A stretch of 64,000 nucleotides of DNA from Palsa-504 sp963822765 (GCA_963822765.1 CAWGJL010000050.1:62001-126000), one strand, 5' to 3'. Shown: positions 27,037 to 36,571, counted from the first letter of the stretch. The notes: a model not told the origin generated them from the sequence alone. Translations and numbers: made by a program.

Positions 27037-29082
27037 GGCCGGATCTCCTGGTCTTGCTGAACGGCAAAGATGTGCGCGGGCCGGGTGGCCGGATCGAGGC
27101 GGACGTAATTGGCCTGCCCCCAGAGGAATGACTCGCCGGTCAGCTGGTCCGTCACCATGAACTCACGGTCCACGCCGAGCGCGGGCAGGTCAAGCCAGAC
27201 CGTCGCCTCCCTGGTCCGGTACGGATTCAGGTTGACCACGACCAGGACCGTGTCCGCTTGCCCCCGGCCCGTCACCGGGCTTGGCGGGATACTACTCGCC
27301 CGCTTGGAGAAACACATCAGTTCGGGCTGGTCGACACGATGGAAGCGCAGATTCCGCAGCCAGTGCAGGGCCGGGTGCGCGCGCCGGATCCGGTTGAGCG
27401 CGGTGATGTAGTCCGCGATGCCGTAGCCCAGCGCGGCGGCGCCCGCCCAGTCCCGCGGCCGGTACTGGTACTTCTCCGAATCCAGGTACTCCTCGCTGCC
27501 CGGCCGCAGCGGGACGTTCTCGCCCAGCTCGAACCCGGAGTAGATGCCCCACGTGGGGGAGAGCATGGCGGCCAGCACGGCCCGGATCCGGAACGCGGGC
27601 AGCCCGCCGTACTGCAGGTAGGCGTGCAGGATGTCCGGGGTGTTGGTGAAGAAGTTGGGCCGCATGTAGGGCGCCGTCTCCCGGGACAGCTCCAGCATGT
27701 ACTCGGTCAGCTCTTCTTCTTCGTTCCGCCAGGTGAAGTACGTGTAGGACTGGTGGAAGCCGATCTTGGCCAGGGTCCGCATCATGGCCGGGCGGGTGAA
27801 CGCCTCGGCCAGGAACAGCACGTCGGGATCGGTGATCCGGATCTCGGTGAGCAGCCGCTCCCAGAACCGGACCGGCTTGGTATGCGGGTTGTCCACCCGG
27901 AAGATCCGGACCCCGTGGTCCATCCACAGCCGCACCACCCGCAGCACCTCGGCGTAGATGCCCTCCGGGTCGTTGTCGAAGTTGAACGTTGTAGATGTCC
28001 TGGTACTTCTTGGGCGGGTTCTCGGCGTAGGCGATGGACCCGTCGGCCCGGGTGGTGAACCACTCCGGGTGCTTTTTCACCCACGGGTGATCGGGCGAGG
28101 CGTTCAGGGCCAGGTCGAGCGCGACCTCCATGCCCAGCTCGCGGGTGCGGGCCACGAACGCGTCGAAGTCCTCGAACGTGCCCAGGTCCGGGTGGATCGC
28201 GTCGTGCCCGCCGTCCGCGGACCCGATCGCCCACGGCGAGCCGGGATCGCCCGGCTGCGGGGTCAGCGTGTTGTTCCGGCCCTTGCGGAACGAGATGCCG
28301 ATCGGGTGCACCGGCGGCAGGTACACCACGTCGAAGCCCATGGCCGCGACCGCGTCCAGCCGCCCGGCCGCGGTGCGGAACGTGCCGGATACCGGCGCCG
28401 TCTGGCCGGAGGGGTCGACCTGGGCCCCCTCGGACCGCGGGAAGAACTCGTACCACGCCCCGTACAGCGCCCGCTGCCGGTCCACCTGCACGGTCAGCGC
28501 CTTGGACCGGGTCACCAGCTCGCGCAGCGGCCACCGGGCCAGGATCTCGGCGATGGCCCGATCCTGCGGACCCCGCGAACCGGTCGAGCGGCGGCCGCGA
28601 GCGGTCGCGCATCCGCGCCACCAGCGCGCGCAGCGCGGTCCTGGCCGCCGCCGGGCGGGCGGCGCCGGGCGGCTGGGGGATCCGCCGCGCGGCCCGCTCG
28701 AACAGCAGCGCGCCCTCGGTCAGCATCAGCTCCACGTCCTGGCCGGCCGGGATCTTGATCGCCGCGTCGTGCTGCCAGCTGGCGATCGGGTCGGCCCACG
28801 CCTCCACGTGGAAGCGCCACAGTCCCTCCTGCGTCACGGTCACGTCCGCGCCGTAGCGGTCCGTGCCGGGAGCGAGCTCGCGCATCGGCGCGACCGGGCT
28901 CGGCCCGGCCCGGTAGCAATGCGGTCCGGATCGCGCAGCACCACGCCGACGCCGATGACGCCGTGCCCCTCGCGGAAGACCGTCGCGCTCACCCCGAAGG
29001 TCTCGCCGGCCACCGCCTTCGCCGGGCGGATGCCGCACTCCACCGCGGGCTCGACGTCAAGGATCGGGATTCGTCCAATCAC
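27033..29082 (-). CDS. glgE: alpha-1,4-glucan:maltose-1-phosphate maltosyltransferase (three frameshifts)
   Basis: Extends alpha-1,4-glucan by transferring maltose from maltose-1-phosphate. Start GTG at 29082 (VIGRIPILDVEPAVECG). The gene reads through four frame segments. The first change is near 28915-28925 (one base missing), joining RDPD to YRAGPSPVAPMRELAPGTDR. The second is near 28561-28568 (one base extra), entering DRAIAEILARWPLRELVTRS. The third is at 27985-27986 (one extra base), before NFDNDPEGIYAEVLRVVRLW. Catalytic residues are intact: Asp in GVRIFRVDNPHTKPVRFW and Glu in VLFLAEAFTRP. The corrected length is about 683 residues, normal for GlgE. Three separate lesions with the active site preserved point to sequence error rather than decay. 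Confidence 0.93.
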
Positions 29083-29300
29083 CCTGGTTACGCTACCGAC
29101 CGCGGGCCGGTTGATGCCAGCGCGGGTGCCGGTATACAACGCGTGGCGCGACCACGGTTTTCCCGAGGTCAGTGCGGGTGCTGTCAGCACTGTTCGTTAG
29201 GCCTAATTTGAAATCATTTTTCCCTAACGGCCCGCCGGTAAGCAGTCCGCGATGCGAGAACGGTTCGGCGTGGTGAGCGCGGACCGAATATCGTCTGCCC
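29083..29300. other. divergent glgE/glgP intergenic region
   Basis: A 218-base gap between divergent starts, so it must hold promoters for both the glgE operon and glgP. It is A+T-rich around 29190-29225 (gttaggcctaatttgaaatc). It also contains catttttccctaacggccc at 29215-29233, similar to sequences after icd (38401) and after guaA (47169). No operator could be assigned. Confidence 0.5.
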
Positions 29301-31916
29301 GTGAAAGCGATTCGCCGGTTCACCGTCCGCGTCACCCTGCCCGAGCCGCTGGCCGCGTTGCTGGGCCTGATGCTGAACCTCCGCTGGTCCTGGCACGCGC
29401 CGACCGCCGAGCTGTTCGCCTCGATCGACCCCGACGCCTGGCAGGCGGCGGGCGGCGACCCGATCGCGATGCTCAGCGCGGTACCGCCGGAGCGGATGAC
29501 GGCCCTGGCCGGCGACCCGGATTTCCTGGCCCGGCTGCACGAGGCCGAGCGCGGCCTGCGCGACTACATGTCGGGCCCGCGCTGGTACGCCGACGCCGGC
29601 CAGACCAAAGACGGCCAGACCAAAGACGGCCAGACCAAAGACGGCCAGACGCAGGCCGGTCCCGCGGCGGTGGCGTACTTCTCGCCGGAGTACGGCATCA
29701 CCGCCGCGCTGCCGCAGTACTCCGGCGGCCTGGGCATCCTGGCCGGAGACCACCTGAAGTCCGCCAGTGACCTGGGCGTGCCGCTGATCGGGGTCGGGCT
29801 GCTGTACCGGCACGGGTACTTCACCCAGTCGCTGTCCGCCGACGGCTGGCAGGCCGAGCGCTACCCCAGCGATGACCCGAACGGCCAGCCCCTCGAGCTG
29901 CTCCGCGACGCCACCGGGTCCGCGGTCCGCGTCGCGGTCAGCCTGCCCGCGGGCCGCCAGCTGTCCGCGCAGGTCTGGGTGGCGCAGGTGGGCCGGATCC
30001 CGCTGCTGCTGCTCGACTCCTACGTCGAGGAGAACGAGCCCGACCTGCACGAGGTCACCGACCGGCTGTACGGCGGCGGCAGCGACCACCGGCTCCGCCA
30101 GGAACTGCTGCTCGGCATCGGCGGCATGCGGGCCGTGCGGGCCTTCTGCGCGCTGACCGGGCACCCCTCGCCCGAGGTGTTCCACACCAACGAGGGGCAC
30201 GCCGGGTTCCTCGGCCTGGAGCGGATCCGCGAGTACGCCGAGCGCGGGCTGAGCTTCGGCGAGGCGGTGGAGGTGTGCCGGGCCGGCACGGTGTTCACCA
30301 CGCACACGCCGGTCCCGGCCGGCATCGACCGGTTCGGCCGCGAGCTGGTCCGCCAGCACTTCGACGACGACCCGCTGCTGCCGGTCGACCAGGTGCTCGC
30401 GCTCGGCGCCGAGACCTACCCGGGCGGGGACCCCGACGTGTTCAACATGGCCGTCATGGGCATGCGGCTGGCCCAGCGGGTCAACGGCGTCTCGCTCCTG
30501 CACGGCCAGGTCAGCAGGCAGATGTTCGCGGGCCTGTGGCCGGGCTTCGACACCCGCGAGGTGCCCATCGGCTCGGTCACCAACGGCGTGCACACGCCCA
30601 CCTGGGTCGCGTCCGAGGTCGGGGCGCTGGCCGCCGGGGGAGACTGGGAACGCGCCGCGGCCGCCCCGGCGGCCGAGCTGTGGGCCACCCGGCAGCTGCT
30701 GCGCTCCCGGCTGGTGGCCGAGACCCGGCGCCGGCTGCGCGCCTCCTGGCAGCAGCGCGGCGCGTCCGGCGCGGAGCTGACCTGGATCGACGACGTGCTC
30801 GACGAGCACGTGCTGACCATCGGCTTCGCCCGGCGGGTGCCGTCCTACAAGCGGCTCACGCTCATGCTCAACGACCCGGCCCAGCTCTGCCAGCTGCTCA
30901 ACGACCCGGCCCAGCCGGTGCAGATCGTGGTGGCGGGCAAGGCGCACCCGGCCGACGACGGCGGCAAGGCCCTGATCCAGCAGATGGTCCAGTACAGCGA
31001 CACCCCGGACGTGCGCCGCCGGATCGTCTTCCTGCCCGACTACGACATGGCCATGGCCCGCACCCTGGTCCAGGGCTGCGACGTGTGGCTGAACAACCCG
31101 CTGCGCCCGCTGGAGGCGTGCGGTACCTCGGGCATGAAGGCGGCGCTGAACGGCGCGCTCAACCTGTCCGTCCGGGACGGCTGGTGGGACGAGCTCTACG
31201 ACGGCGGCAACGGCTGGGAGATCCCGTCCGCCGACGGCGTGGCCGACGTCGGGCGCCGGGACGAGCTCGAGGCCCAGGCCCTGTACGAGCTGCTCGCCAA
31301 GTCGGTGGCGCCGCTGTTCTACGAGCGCGACGCGGAGGGGGTCCCGCAGGGCTGGGTGGACCGGATCCGGCACGCGCTGCGCTCGCTGGGCCCGGAGGTC
31401 CAGGCCGAGCGGATGGTCCGCGAGTACGTCAACGCGCTGTACGTGCCCGCCGCGGCGTCCTCCCGGGCGCTGACCGACGCCGACGGGTTCGGCCCCGCGC
31501 GCGAGCTGGCCGCGTGGAAGAAGCTCGTGATCGAGGCCTGGCCGCAGGTGCGGATCGAGCACGTGGAGTCCGAGTCGGCCGCCGGGCAGCGCCTCGGCGC
31601 GGCCCTGGCCGTCCGGGTCTCGGTCGCGCTCGGCCCGCTGACCAGGGACGACGTAGCCGTCGAGGTCGTGTACGGGCGCGCCGACGAGGACGACGAGATC
31701 GTCAGGCCCGCCTACGCCACGCTGACCGCGGAGCCGGACCCGGCCGCCGACGGCGCGGTCCGGTACTCCGGTGAGGTCTCGCTGGACCGGCCCGGGCCGT
31801 TCGGCTACACGGTCCGCGTGCTGCCCAATCACCGCCTGCTGGACAGCCGCGCCGAGCTCGGCCTGGTCACCTACCCCCAGGCCCCGGCCGGCATGACCAA
31901 CGGCGACCTCCGCTAA
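29301..31916 (+). CDS. glgP: alpha-glucan phosphorylase (GT35, DUF3417 N-terminus)
   Basis: Phosphorolytic removal of glucose-1-phosphate from alpha-glucan, with PLP as cofactor. The product is 871 residues from GTG at 29301. The N-terminal DUF3417 segment has LLGLMLNLRWSWHAPTAELF. The GT35 core follows, with VAYFSPEYGITAALPQYSGG, FHTNEGHAGFLGLERIREYA, TTHTPVPAGIDRF and IGFARRVPSYKRL. The PLP-lysine region is EACGTSGMKAALNGALNLSV. Length fits the actinobacterial form. An unusual insert of three GQTKD repeats (29598-29642) lies at about residue 100, between RWYADA and the SPEYG strand. Divergent from the glgE operon, it supplies the breakdown arm of the same polymer cycle. Confidence 0.95.
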   Translation: MKAIRRFTVRVTLPEPLAALLGLMLNLRWSWHAPTAELFASIDPDAWQAAGGDPIAMLSAVPPERMTALAGDPDFLARLHEAERGLRDYMSGPRWYADAGQTKDGQTKDGQTKDGQTQAGPAAVAYFSPEYGITAALPQYSGGLGILAGDHLKSASDLGVPLIGVGLLYRHGYFTQSLSADGWQAERYPSDDPNGQPLELLRDATGSAVRVAVSLPAGRQLSAQVWVAQVGRIPLLLLDSYVEENEPDLHEVTDRLYGGGSDHRLRQELLLGIGGMRAVRAFCALTGHPSPEVFHTNEGHAGFLGLERIREYAERGLSFGEAVEVCRAGTVFTTHTPVPAGIDRFGRELVRQHFDDDPLLPVDQVLALGAETYPGGDPDVFNMAVMGMRLAQRVNGVSLLHGQVSRQMFAGLWPGFDTREVPIGSVTNGVHTPTWVASEVGALAAGGDWERAAAAPAAELWATRQLLRSRLVAETRRRLRASWQQRGASGAELTWIDDVLDEHVLTIGFARRVPSYKRLTLMLNDPAQLCQLLNDPAQPVQIVVAGKAHPADDGGKALIQQMVQYSDTPDVRRRIVFLPDYDMAMARTLVQGCDVWLNNPLRPLEACGTSGMKAALNGALNLSVRDGWWDELYDGGNGWEIPSADGVADVGRRDELEAQALYELLAKSVAPLFYERDAEGVPQGWVDRIRHALRSLGPEVQAERMVREYVNALYVPAAASSRALTDADGFGPARELAAWKKLVIEAWPQVRIEHVESESAAGQRLGAALAVRVSVALGPLTRDDVAVEVVYGRADEDDEIVRPAYATLTAEPDPAADGAVRYSGEVSLDRPGPFGYTVRVLPNHRLLDSRAELGLVTYPQAPAGMTNGDLR
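29598..29642 (+). repeat. three 15-bp tandem repeats encoding GQTKD
   Basis: Exact units ggccagaccaaagac at 29598-29612, 29613-29627 and 29628-29642, then a partial copy. In frame within glgP. The unit is A-richer than surrounding codons. Confidence 0.93.
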
Positions 31917-31939
31917 CCGGTGCCTCCTGCTCCCCCTCT

Positions 31940-32033
31940 CCGCGCACCAGCCCGCTCCCCTCCCCGCCGCACCAGCCCGCTCCCCTCCCCGCGCACCAGC
32001 CCGCTCCCCTCCCCGCGCACCAGCAGAGTTAAG
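31940..32033 (+). repeat. 24-bp tandem repeats upstream of enoyl-CoA hydratase
   Basis: About four copies of a unit like ccgcgcaccagcccgctc plus ccctcc fill the gap between the glgP stop and the hydratase start. The second copy has a one-base difference (ccgccgcacc). Strongly C-rich on this strand. Confidence 0.88.
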
Positions 32034-32041
32034 GTTGTGAC

Positions 32042-32818
32042 ATGGGTGAATTCGTGCGTCTCGAGGTCGCGGACGGCATCGGCACCATCCGGCTGGACCG
32101 GCCGAAGGTCAACGCGCTGAACGACCAGGTGACCGCCGAGCTGGCCGAGGCGGCCCGGGCCGCGGACGCGGACGAGATCCGCGCCGTGATCATCTACGGC
32201 GGCGAGCGGGTCTTCGCCGGCGGCGCCGACATCGGCGTGATGGCCGAGGCGGGCTACGCCGAGATGGCCGCGCGGTCCAAGCGGCTGCAGGACACCATGG
32301 ACCTGGTCGCGGGCCTGGGCAAGCCGGTGGTCGCCGCGATCACCGGGTACGCCCTGGGCGGCGGGCTCGAGCTCGCGCTGGCCGCCGACTTCCGGGTCGC
32401 GGGGGAGACCGCCCGCCTGGGCCAGCCCGAGATCCAGCTCGGCATCATCCCGGGCGCGGGCGGCACCCAGCGCCTGCCCCGCCTGGTCGGCCCGGCCAAG
32501 GCCAAGGACCTCGTGTTCACCGGCCGCATGGTCAAGGCCGCCGAGGCCCACGCCATCGGCCTGGTCAACCTGGTCGCGCCGGACGAGTCGGTGTACCAGG
32601 CCGCCCTGGACCTGGTGCGCAGGTACGCCACCGGCCCCGCGCTCGCGCTGCGCGCGGCCAAGCAGGCCATCGACTACGGCCTGGGCGTGGACCTGGCCAC
32701 CGGCCTGGAAATCGAGCGCGTGCAGTTCGCCGCCCTGTTCGGCACCGAAGACCAGCGCTCCGGCATGCGCAGCTTCATAGAAAACGGCCCCGGCAAAGCC
32801 ACCTTCACCGGCCGCTAA
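32042..32818 (+). CDS. enoyl-CoA hydratase/isomerase family protein
   Basis: Crotonase-fold enzyme acting on acyl-CoA, 258 residues from ATG at 32042. Motifs are GTIRLDRPKVNALNDQVTAE, the oxyanion-hole strand ERVFAGGADIGVMAEAGY, AAITGYALGGGLELALAADF, and the catalytic Glu region LGQPEIQLGIIPGAGGTQRL. The C-terminal helix includes AKQAIDYGLGVDL. Both Glu positions of true hydratases appear to be present (about residues 116 and 136). The acyl chain preferred is unknown. The gene stands alone after a C-rich tandem repeat array. A link to fatty-acid or branched-chain amino-acid breakdown is plausible. Confidence 0.92.
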   Translation: MGEFVRLEVADGIGTIRLDRPKVNALNDQVTAELAEAARAADADEIRAVIIYGGERVFAGGADIGVMAEAGYAEMAARSKRLQDTMDLVAGLGKPVVAAITGYALGGGLELALAADFRVAGETARLGQPEIQLGIIPGAGGTQRLPRLVGPAKAKDLVFTGRMVKAAEAHAIGLVNLVAPDESVYQAALDLVRRYATGPALALRAAKQAIDYGLGVDLATGLEIERVQFAALFGTEDQRSGMRSFIENGPGKATFTGR

Positions 32819-32851
32819 CCCCCGCCCGCCGTCCCCCGCTGCGCCCCGTTT

Positions 32852-32897
32852 GGGGGTTGTGGCACACATGCCCCGGTAGACGGGGGTTGTGGCACAC
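32852..32897 (+). repeat. 16-bp direct repeat, 30-bp spacing
   Basis: gggggttgtggcacac occurs at 32852-32867 and 32882-32897, exactly 30 bases apart, in the 252-base gap after the enoyl-CoA hydratase gene. A related gtgccacac lies near 32961-32970. No gene was seen in the gap. The 30-bp spacing would put both on one face of the helix, so paired regulatory sites are possible. Confidence 0.7.
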
Positions 32898-33070
32898 GCA
32901 CCTCATCCGAAATCCGCGATCCGGGTCGGGAAACGGCGGCCTGCCCGATAGGGCCATCACAGTGCCACACTCACCGGTCGGGTCGGCCGCACCCGTGTGC
33001 CGCCAGAGCCGGGTGAGCCTGCAGTGTGCCGTATGTTTCCGCCCCCGCCGCGTCGGCCGCCGCCCGGGCT

Positions 33071-33499
33071 TCAGCTGCCGATGCTGTCGGGGCCCCCGGC
33101 GACGATCCGGCGCAGGGCCTGAGCGGCCTGGGCGTTCTGCTCGGCGTAGGCGACCAGCCCGGCGGCCAGCGCCGCGGCCCATTCGTGGATGGGGATCGTC
33201 TGCCGGGACAGCACCACGCCGCGGACCGCGCGGCAGACCTCCGCCACCGCCTGGCCGTTGCGCACCGATAGCGTCATCTGCTGGTCGCCGAGCTGCACCG
33301 CGATCCGGGAGATCTCCCCGGGGCGCCCGCGCATCCGGTCCGACACGCTCCGGTCCCGGTCCACCGTGACGAACTCGCTGGGCAGCGCCTCGCCCAGCAA
33401 CTGGGTCAGGACGCGGGCGTAGATGGCCACGTCCGTGCTGTCGGCGCGCAGCGCGGCGGTCACCATGTCCAGCGAGAGCGCGTCGTCATGCTCAGTCAT
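33071..33499 (-). CDS. hypothetical protein next to Ser/Thr kinase
   Basis: A 142-residue cytoplasmic protein from ATG at 33499 (MTEHDDALSLDMVTAALRAD). The open frame extends further upstream but without family-like sequence. The core has VAIYARVLTQLLGEALPSEF, VTVDRDRSVSDRM, RIAVQLGDQQMTLSVRNG and VRGVVLSRQTIPIHEWAAAL. No known domain was recognised. It is divergent from the protein kinase gene at 33807, with a shared 307-base control region, so a link to the kinase/FHA signalling pair is possible. Confidence 0.72.
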   Translation of the reverse strand: MTEHDDALSLDMVTAALRADSTDVAIYARVLTQLLGEALPSEFVTVDRDRSVSDRMRGRPGEISRIAVQLGDQQMTLSVRNGQAVAEVCRAVRGVVLSRQTIPIHEWAAALAAGLVAYAEQNAQAAQALRRIVAGGPDSIGS

Positions 33500-33806
33500 T
33501 GGTAGCGGCTCCACAGGTAGCGATGCCGAAATTCTAGTCGGGCGCCCATCCGTAACCGATAGGCAACTTCTCAGCGGGCCGGTTCCGGCACCAGCGCGGG
33601 CCGCCCGCACCGGTCGCTACGAGGTATTTTCCACACTTGCGCTGGAAGCCGAGCGTATGCGAACCGGCTGGCCGCCGGACGAACTGGACACGGCGCCCTG
33701 GCCGGCCGGGACGCCCGGGAGCGCTGGTCCCGGTCGCACCGTTATAGATAGGCAACTTCTCTTTCCCTCCCCAATGTGGCATCTGTTTCGTACTCTGGAT
33801 CTCGCG
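33500..33806. promoter_or_regulatory. divergent control region with a 15-bp direct repeat
   Basis: gataggcaacttctc occurs at 33558-33572 and 33747-33761, 189 bases apart, in the gap between the hypothetical gene and the kinase gene. The second copy lies 45 bases before the chosen kinase start. A weaker relative (cgatagggatatctcacc) is seen near 36378-36400, upstream of the FHA gene, which suggests a shared regulator. No other gene is seen here. The open frame crossing the gap in the kinase reading frame lacks coding character. Confidence 0.55.
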
Positions 33807-35762
33807 ATGCCTGCGACGGATCGACTGCCGGGGACTCTCGGCCCGTATCGCCTTCAGGACCGCCTAGGGGAAGGCGGCATGGGGGTGGTCCATCTCGCCC
33901 GCGATCCGCAAGGCGGCCTGGTGGCCATCAAGGTGCTCCACCCCAACACCACCGAGGACGTCAACGCCCGCCTTCGCCTGGCCCGCGAGGTCGAGACGAT
34001 GCGCCGGGTCCGCAGCGCGTTCGTCGCGGAGGTGCTGGACGCCGACGTAACCGGCGAGTTCCCCTACATCGTGACCCGGTACGTGCCCGGCCCGACGCTG
34101 GAGGCCATGGTGCGCAGCCGCGGGCCGCTGTCCGGCTCGGGCCTGCGCCGGCTGGCCTACGGCACCGCGGAGGCGCTGACCGCGATCCACGCCGCGGGCG
34201 TGGTGCACCGCGACCTCAAGCCGGGCAACGTGATGCTCACCGACGACCGCCCGGTGGTGATCGACTTCGGCATCGCCCAGTCCCCGGACGCCACCCGGCT
34301 GACCCAGACCGGCCTGGTCATGGGGACGCCCGGGTACCTGGCTCCCGAGGTGATCGAGGGCCGGCCGAGCAGCCCGGCCTCCGACGTGCACTCCTGGGGC
34401 GCGACGATGGCGTACGCGGCCACCGGGCGCGCGCCCTACGGCGGGGGCGGCGACTCGTTCCAGACGATCTTCTACCGCATCGTCTCCGGCCACGCCGACC
34501 TGTCCGGCGTCCCCGGGCCGCTCGTGCCGCTGCTGTCCGCGGCCCTGGCCCGGGACCCGTCCCACCGCCCGTCGGCCGACTGGCTGAGCGCCCAGGCCAG
34601 TTCCCTGGACCTGGCCGCGGCCGGCCCGGCGGCCACCGCCCTGGGCCCCCGCCCGATCGCGCCGGCCAGCGCAAAGCCGGCCAGCGCAAAGCCGGCCAGC
34701 GCAAAGCCGGACAAGAAAAAGGAAAAGCAAGCCAGGAACCTGGCCTACCCCGCGCCCAAGCAGGCCGCCCGCGACGTCGCCGACCTGCTTCCCCCGGTCA
34801 GCTACGCCCCGCTCCCGCCGCCCGGGCTCCCGCAGGCACGACCCCAGGCGTCACCCCCTGGGCACCCCCAGGCGTCATCCGCCGCCCCGCCCTTCGCCCG
34901 CCCCGCCGCCCCGCCGAACCCAGCCTGGCCAGCACCCCAAGCCCCCTACAACCAGCAAGCCCCCTACAGTCCTCAATCCCCCTACGCCCCGCAAGCCCCC
35001 GGAAGCAGCCCCCAAGCCCCCCAGCCCTCCCAGCCCCCGAACGCCCGTCCCGCCCCGCAACCCGGCCGGTCCACCCTGGCCGGCCTGGCCATCATGATCG
35101 CGGCCGTGGCGCTGACCCTGATCCTGCCGGTGGCCGGCCTGATCGTCTCGCTGGCCTTGATCACCCTGCTGCGCGCGGCCGACCACGCGCAGAGCGCGCT
35201 GGCCGTCCGCCGGTCGGTGCGCGGCCCGCGGGCCAGCGACCTGCTGGTCGTGGTGGTCACCGCGCCGCTGACCGTGGCCCGGGCGCTGCTCACCGAGGCG
35301 CTGCTCGCCCCGCTGGCCTTCGCCGTGGGCGCGGCGGTCTACATCGCCACCCTCGCGCTCACCCGCAGCCTGGAACTGCCCCGGGCCGGCGCGTACGCGG
35401 CCGCGGCCATCGTCGCCTGGTACGGCGTGGGCCCCGGCTCGGGCCGGCCGCGACGGCAGCTGAACCGGATGGCGGGCGCGCTGGCCCGCACCCCGCTGAC
35501 CGCCGCGGTGACCGCGCTCGCGGTGTGGGCGCTGGCCATCGGCGCGGTGATCTTCGCCGCGTCGCAGGCCCCGTACTACTGGCCGGTGATGAGCCCGCAC
35601 CTGCCCGCCCTGCACGGCTGGCCGCTGATCGGCAACCTGCGCGCCAGGCTGCCCGGGCTGCACGCCGGGCCCGCGCTGCACGCCACGCGCGGGCTGCATG
35701 CAGTGCCCCGGCTAGGAGGCCTGCTCTCGTCGGCGGCGGACTGGCTGCTCCGGCACGCCTGA
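33807..35762 (+). CDS. eukaryotic-type Ser/Thr protein kinase with membrane segments
   Basis: A 651-residue protein from ATG at 33807 (MPATDRLPGTLGPYRLQDRL); ATG 33774 is possible. The Hanks-type kinase domain (residues 11-270) is complete: LGEGGMGVVHLARD, Lys in VAIKVLH, VVHRDLKPGNVMLTDD, VIDFGIAQSP, GTPGYLAPEVIEG and SDVHSWGATM. A linker contains three PASAK repeats, a Lys-rich patch and a long Pro/Gln/Ala-rich stretch (about residues 330-425). The C-terminal half has four or more hydrophobic helices (LAIMIAAVALTLILPVAGLI, and similar). This layout differs from PknB, which has PASTA domains outside. It faces the FHA regulator convergently and overlaps it by 51 bases. Confidence 0.9.
   Translation: MPATDRLPGTLGPYRLQDRLGEGGMGVVHLARDPQGGLVAIKVLHPNTTEDVNARLRLAREVETMRRVRSAFVAEVLDADVTGEFPYIVTRYVPGPTLEAMVRSRGPLSGSGLRRLAYGTAEALTAIHAAGVVHRDLKPGNVMLTDDRPVVIDFGIAQSPDATRLTQTGLVMGTPGYLAPEVIEGRPSSPASDVHSWGATMAYAATGRAPYGGGGDSFQTIFYRIVSGHADLSGVPGPLVPLLSAALARDPSHRPSADWLSAQASSLDLAAAGPAATALGPRPIAPASAKPASAKPASAKPDKKKEKQARNLAYPAPKQAARDVADLLPPVSYAPLPPPGLPQARPQASPPGHPQASSAAPPFARPAAPPNPAWPAPQAPYNQQAPYSPQSPYAPQAPGSSPQAPQPSQPPNARPAPQPGRSTLAGLAIMIAAVALTLILPVAGLIVSLALITLLRAADHAQSALAVRRSVRGPRASDLLVVVVTAPLTVARALLTEALLAPLAFAVGAAVYIATLALTRSLELPRAGAYAAAAIVAWYGVGPGSGRPRRQLNRMAGALARTPLTAAVTALAVWALAIGAVIFAASQAPYYWPVMSPHLPALHGWPLIGNLRARLPGLHAGPALHATRGLHAVPRLGGLLSSAADWLLRHA
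34661..34705 (+). repeat. three 15-bp tandem repeats encoding PASAK
   Basis: Exact units gccggccagcgcaaa at 34661-34675, 34676-34690 and 34691-34705, in frame in the kinase linker, immediately before a Lys-rich patch (DKKKEK). Confidence 0.92.
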
Positions 35763-36359
35763 GGCCTCGTTCACGTCCGCCAGCGGCATCGGCCTCACCA
35801 GCCCCAGTGCCACCACCTCGTTGGCCAGCCGGGTCCGCCGGTTCGGCCCCTCGGGCACGCGGAACTTCTGGTACAGCCGCAGCAGGTGCTGCTTGACCGC
35901 GGCCTCGGTCACCACCAGGTCGGTGGCGATCTCGTGCGCGGTGGCGGGCATCGCGAACGCCTCCTCGGACAGCGCGGGCCGGCACAGCGAGGTGAGCACG
36001 TCGAGCTCGCGCCGGGTGAGCTCGGGCGCGGCCGCCCGGCGCAGTTCGGCCTCGTCGGCCAGGTCCTCCTGCGGGAGGCCGCCGATCCGGCAGCGGGCCG
36101 CGCCGAAGCTCAGCACGTCGCCTTCGTCCAGGACGCGGCGGGCGACGGGACGGCCGTTAACCCGGGTGCCGTTGCGTGATAAACCGAGGTCGACGACGTA
36201 GACGTAGGGCCCGCGGCGGATAAGCTCGGCGTGCAGGCGCGAGACGCTGGGATCGTCGAGATGGATGTCGACGCCCCGGCCACGGCCGACGGTAGTCACT
36301 TCCCCGCGCAGCGAGATCACCTCGCCGCTGTCCTCAACGCGGAGAAACGGTGTATCCAC
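35712..36359 (-). CDS. FHA domain transcriptional regulator
   Basis: A 215-residue protein from GTG at 36359. Residues about 5-95 are an FHA phosphothreonine-binding domain (VTTVGRGRGVDIHLDDPSVS, RLHAELIRRG, LSRNGTRVNGRPV, VLSFGAARCRIGG). Residues about 112-190 resemble a LuxR/GerE-like helix-turn-helix: LTRRELDVLTSLCRPALSEE, then ATAHEIATDLVVTEAAVKQH and LLRLYQKFRVP. The C-terminus is basic (PVRRRREQ). FHA proteins read the products of Hanks-type kinases. The kinase at 33807-35762 is the obvious candidate partner, since the genes overlap tail to tail. The output promoter is unknown. Confidence 0.86.
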   Translation of the reverse strand: MDTPFLRVEDSGEVISLRGEVTTVGRGRGVDIHLDDPSVSRLHAELIRRGPYVYVVDLGLSRNGTRVNGRPVARRVLDEGDVLSFGAARCRIGGLPQEDLADEAELRRAAAPELTRRELDVLTSLCRPALSEEAFAMPATAHEIATDLVVTEAAVKQHLLRLYQKFRVPEGPNRRTRLANEVVALGLVRPMPLADVNEASGVPEQPVRRRREQAS

Positions 36360-36442
36360 GGCGACCCTCCCGTCTATCGGAGCCGATAGGGATATCTCAC
36401 CATCTGGTCACCCCCTGTGTCACGGGTCTTACACCGAGATGT

Positions 36443-36498
36443 CGTCTCGAAGACAGACAACAGCCCGTCTCGAAGACAGACACCAGCCCGTCTCGAAG
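36443..36498 (+). repeat. 23-bp-period tandem repeat in DUF3017 leader
   Basis: Three units beginning cgtctcgaagacagaca (36443, 36466 and a truncated one at 36489) lie between the FHA gene and the DUF3017 gene, separated by cagcc. The gap otherwise shows nothing coding. Confidence 0.8.
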
Positions 36499-36571
36499 CG
36501 AGGCAGGTCCCCGGCCCCGGCCCGGTCCCGCCCCCGGTAAACTTCCCTGCGGAAAGCCGGGAGGCACGTGC

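Noticed and set aside
29214..31832. Very long minus-strand open frame opposite glgP
   Set aside because: It is the antisense shadow of glgP. The composition is Arg/Gly/His-rich without domains, as expected for the complementary strand of a G+C-rich gene.
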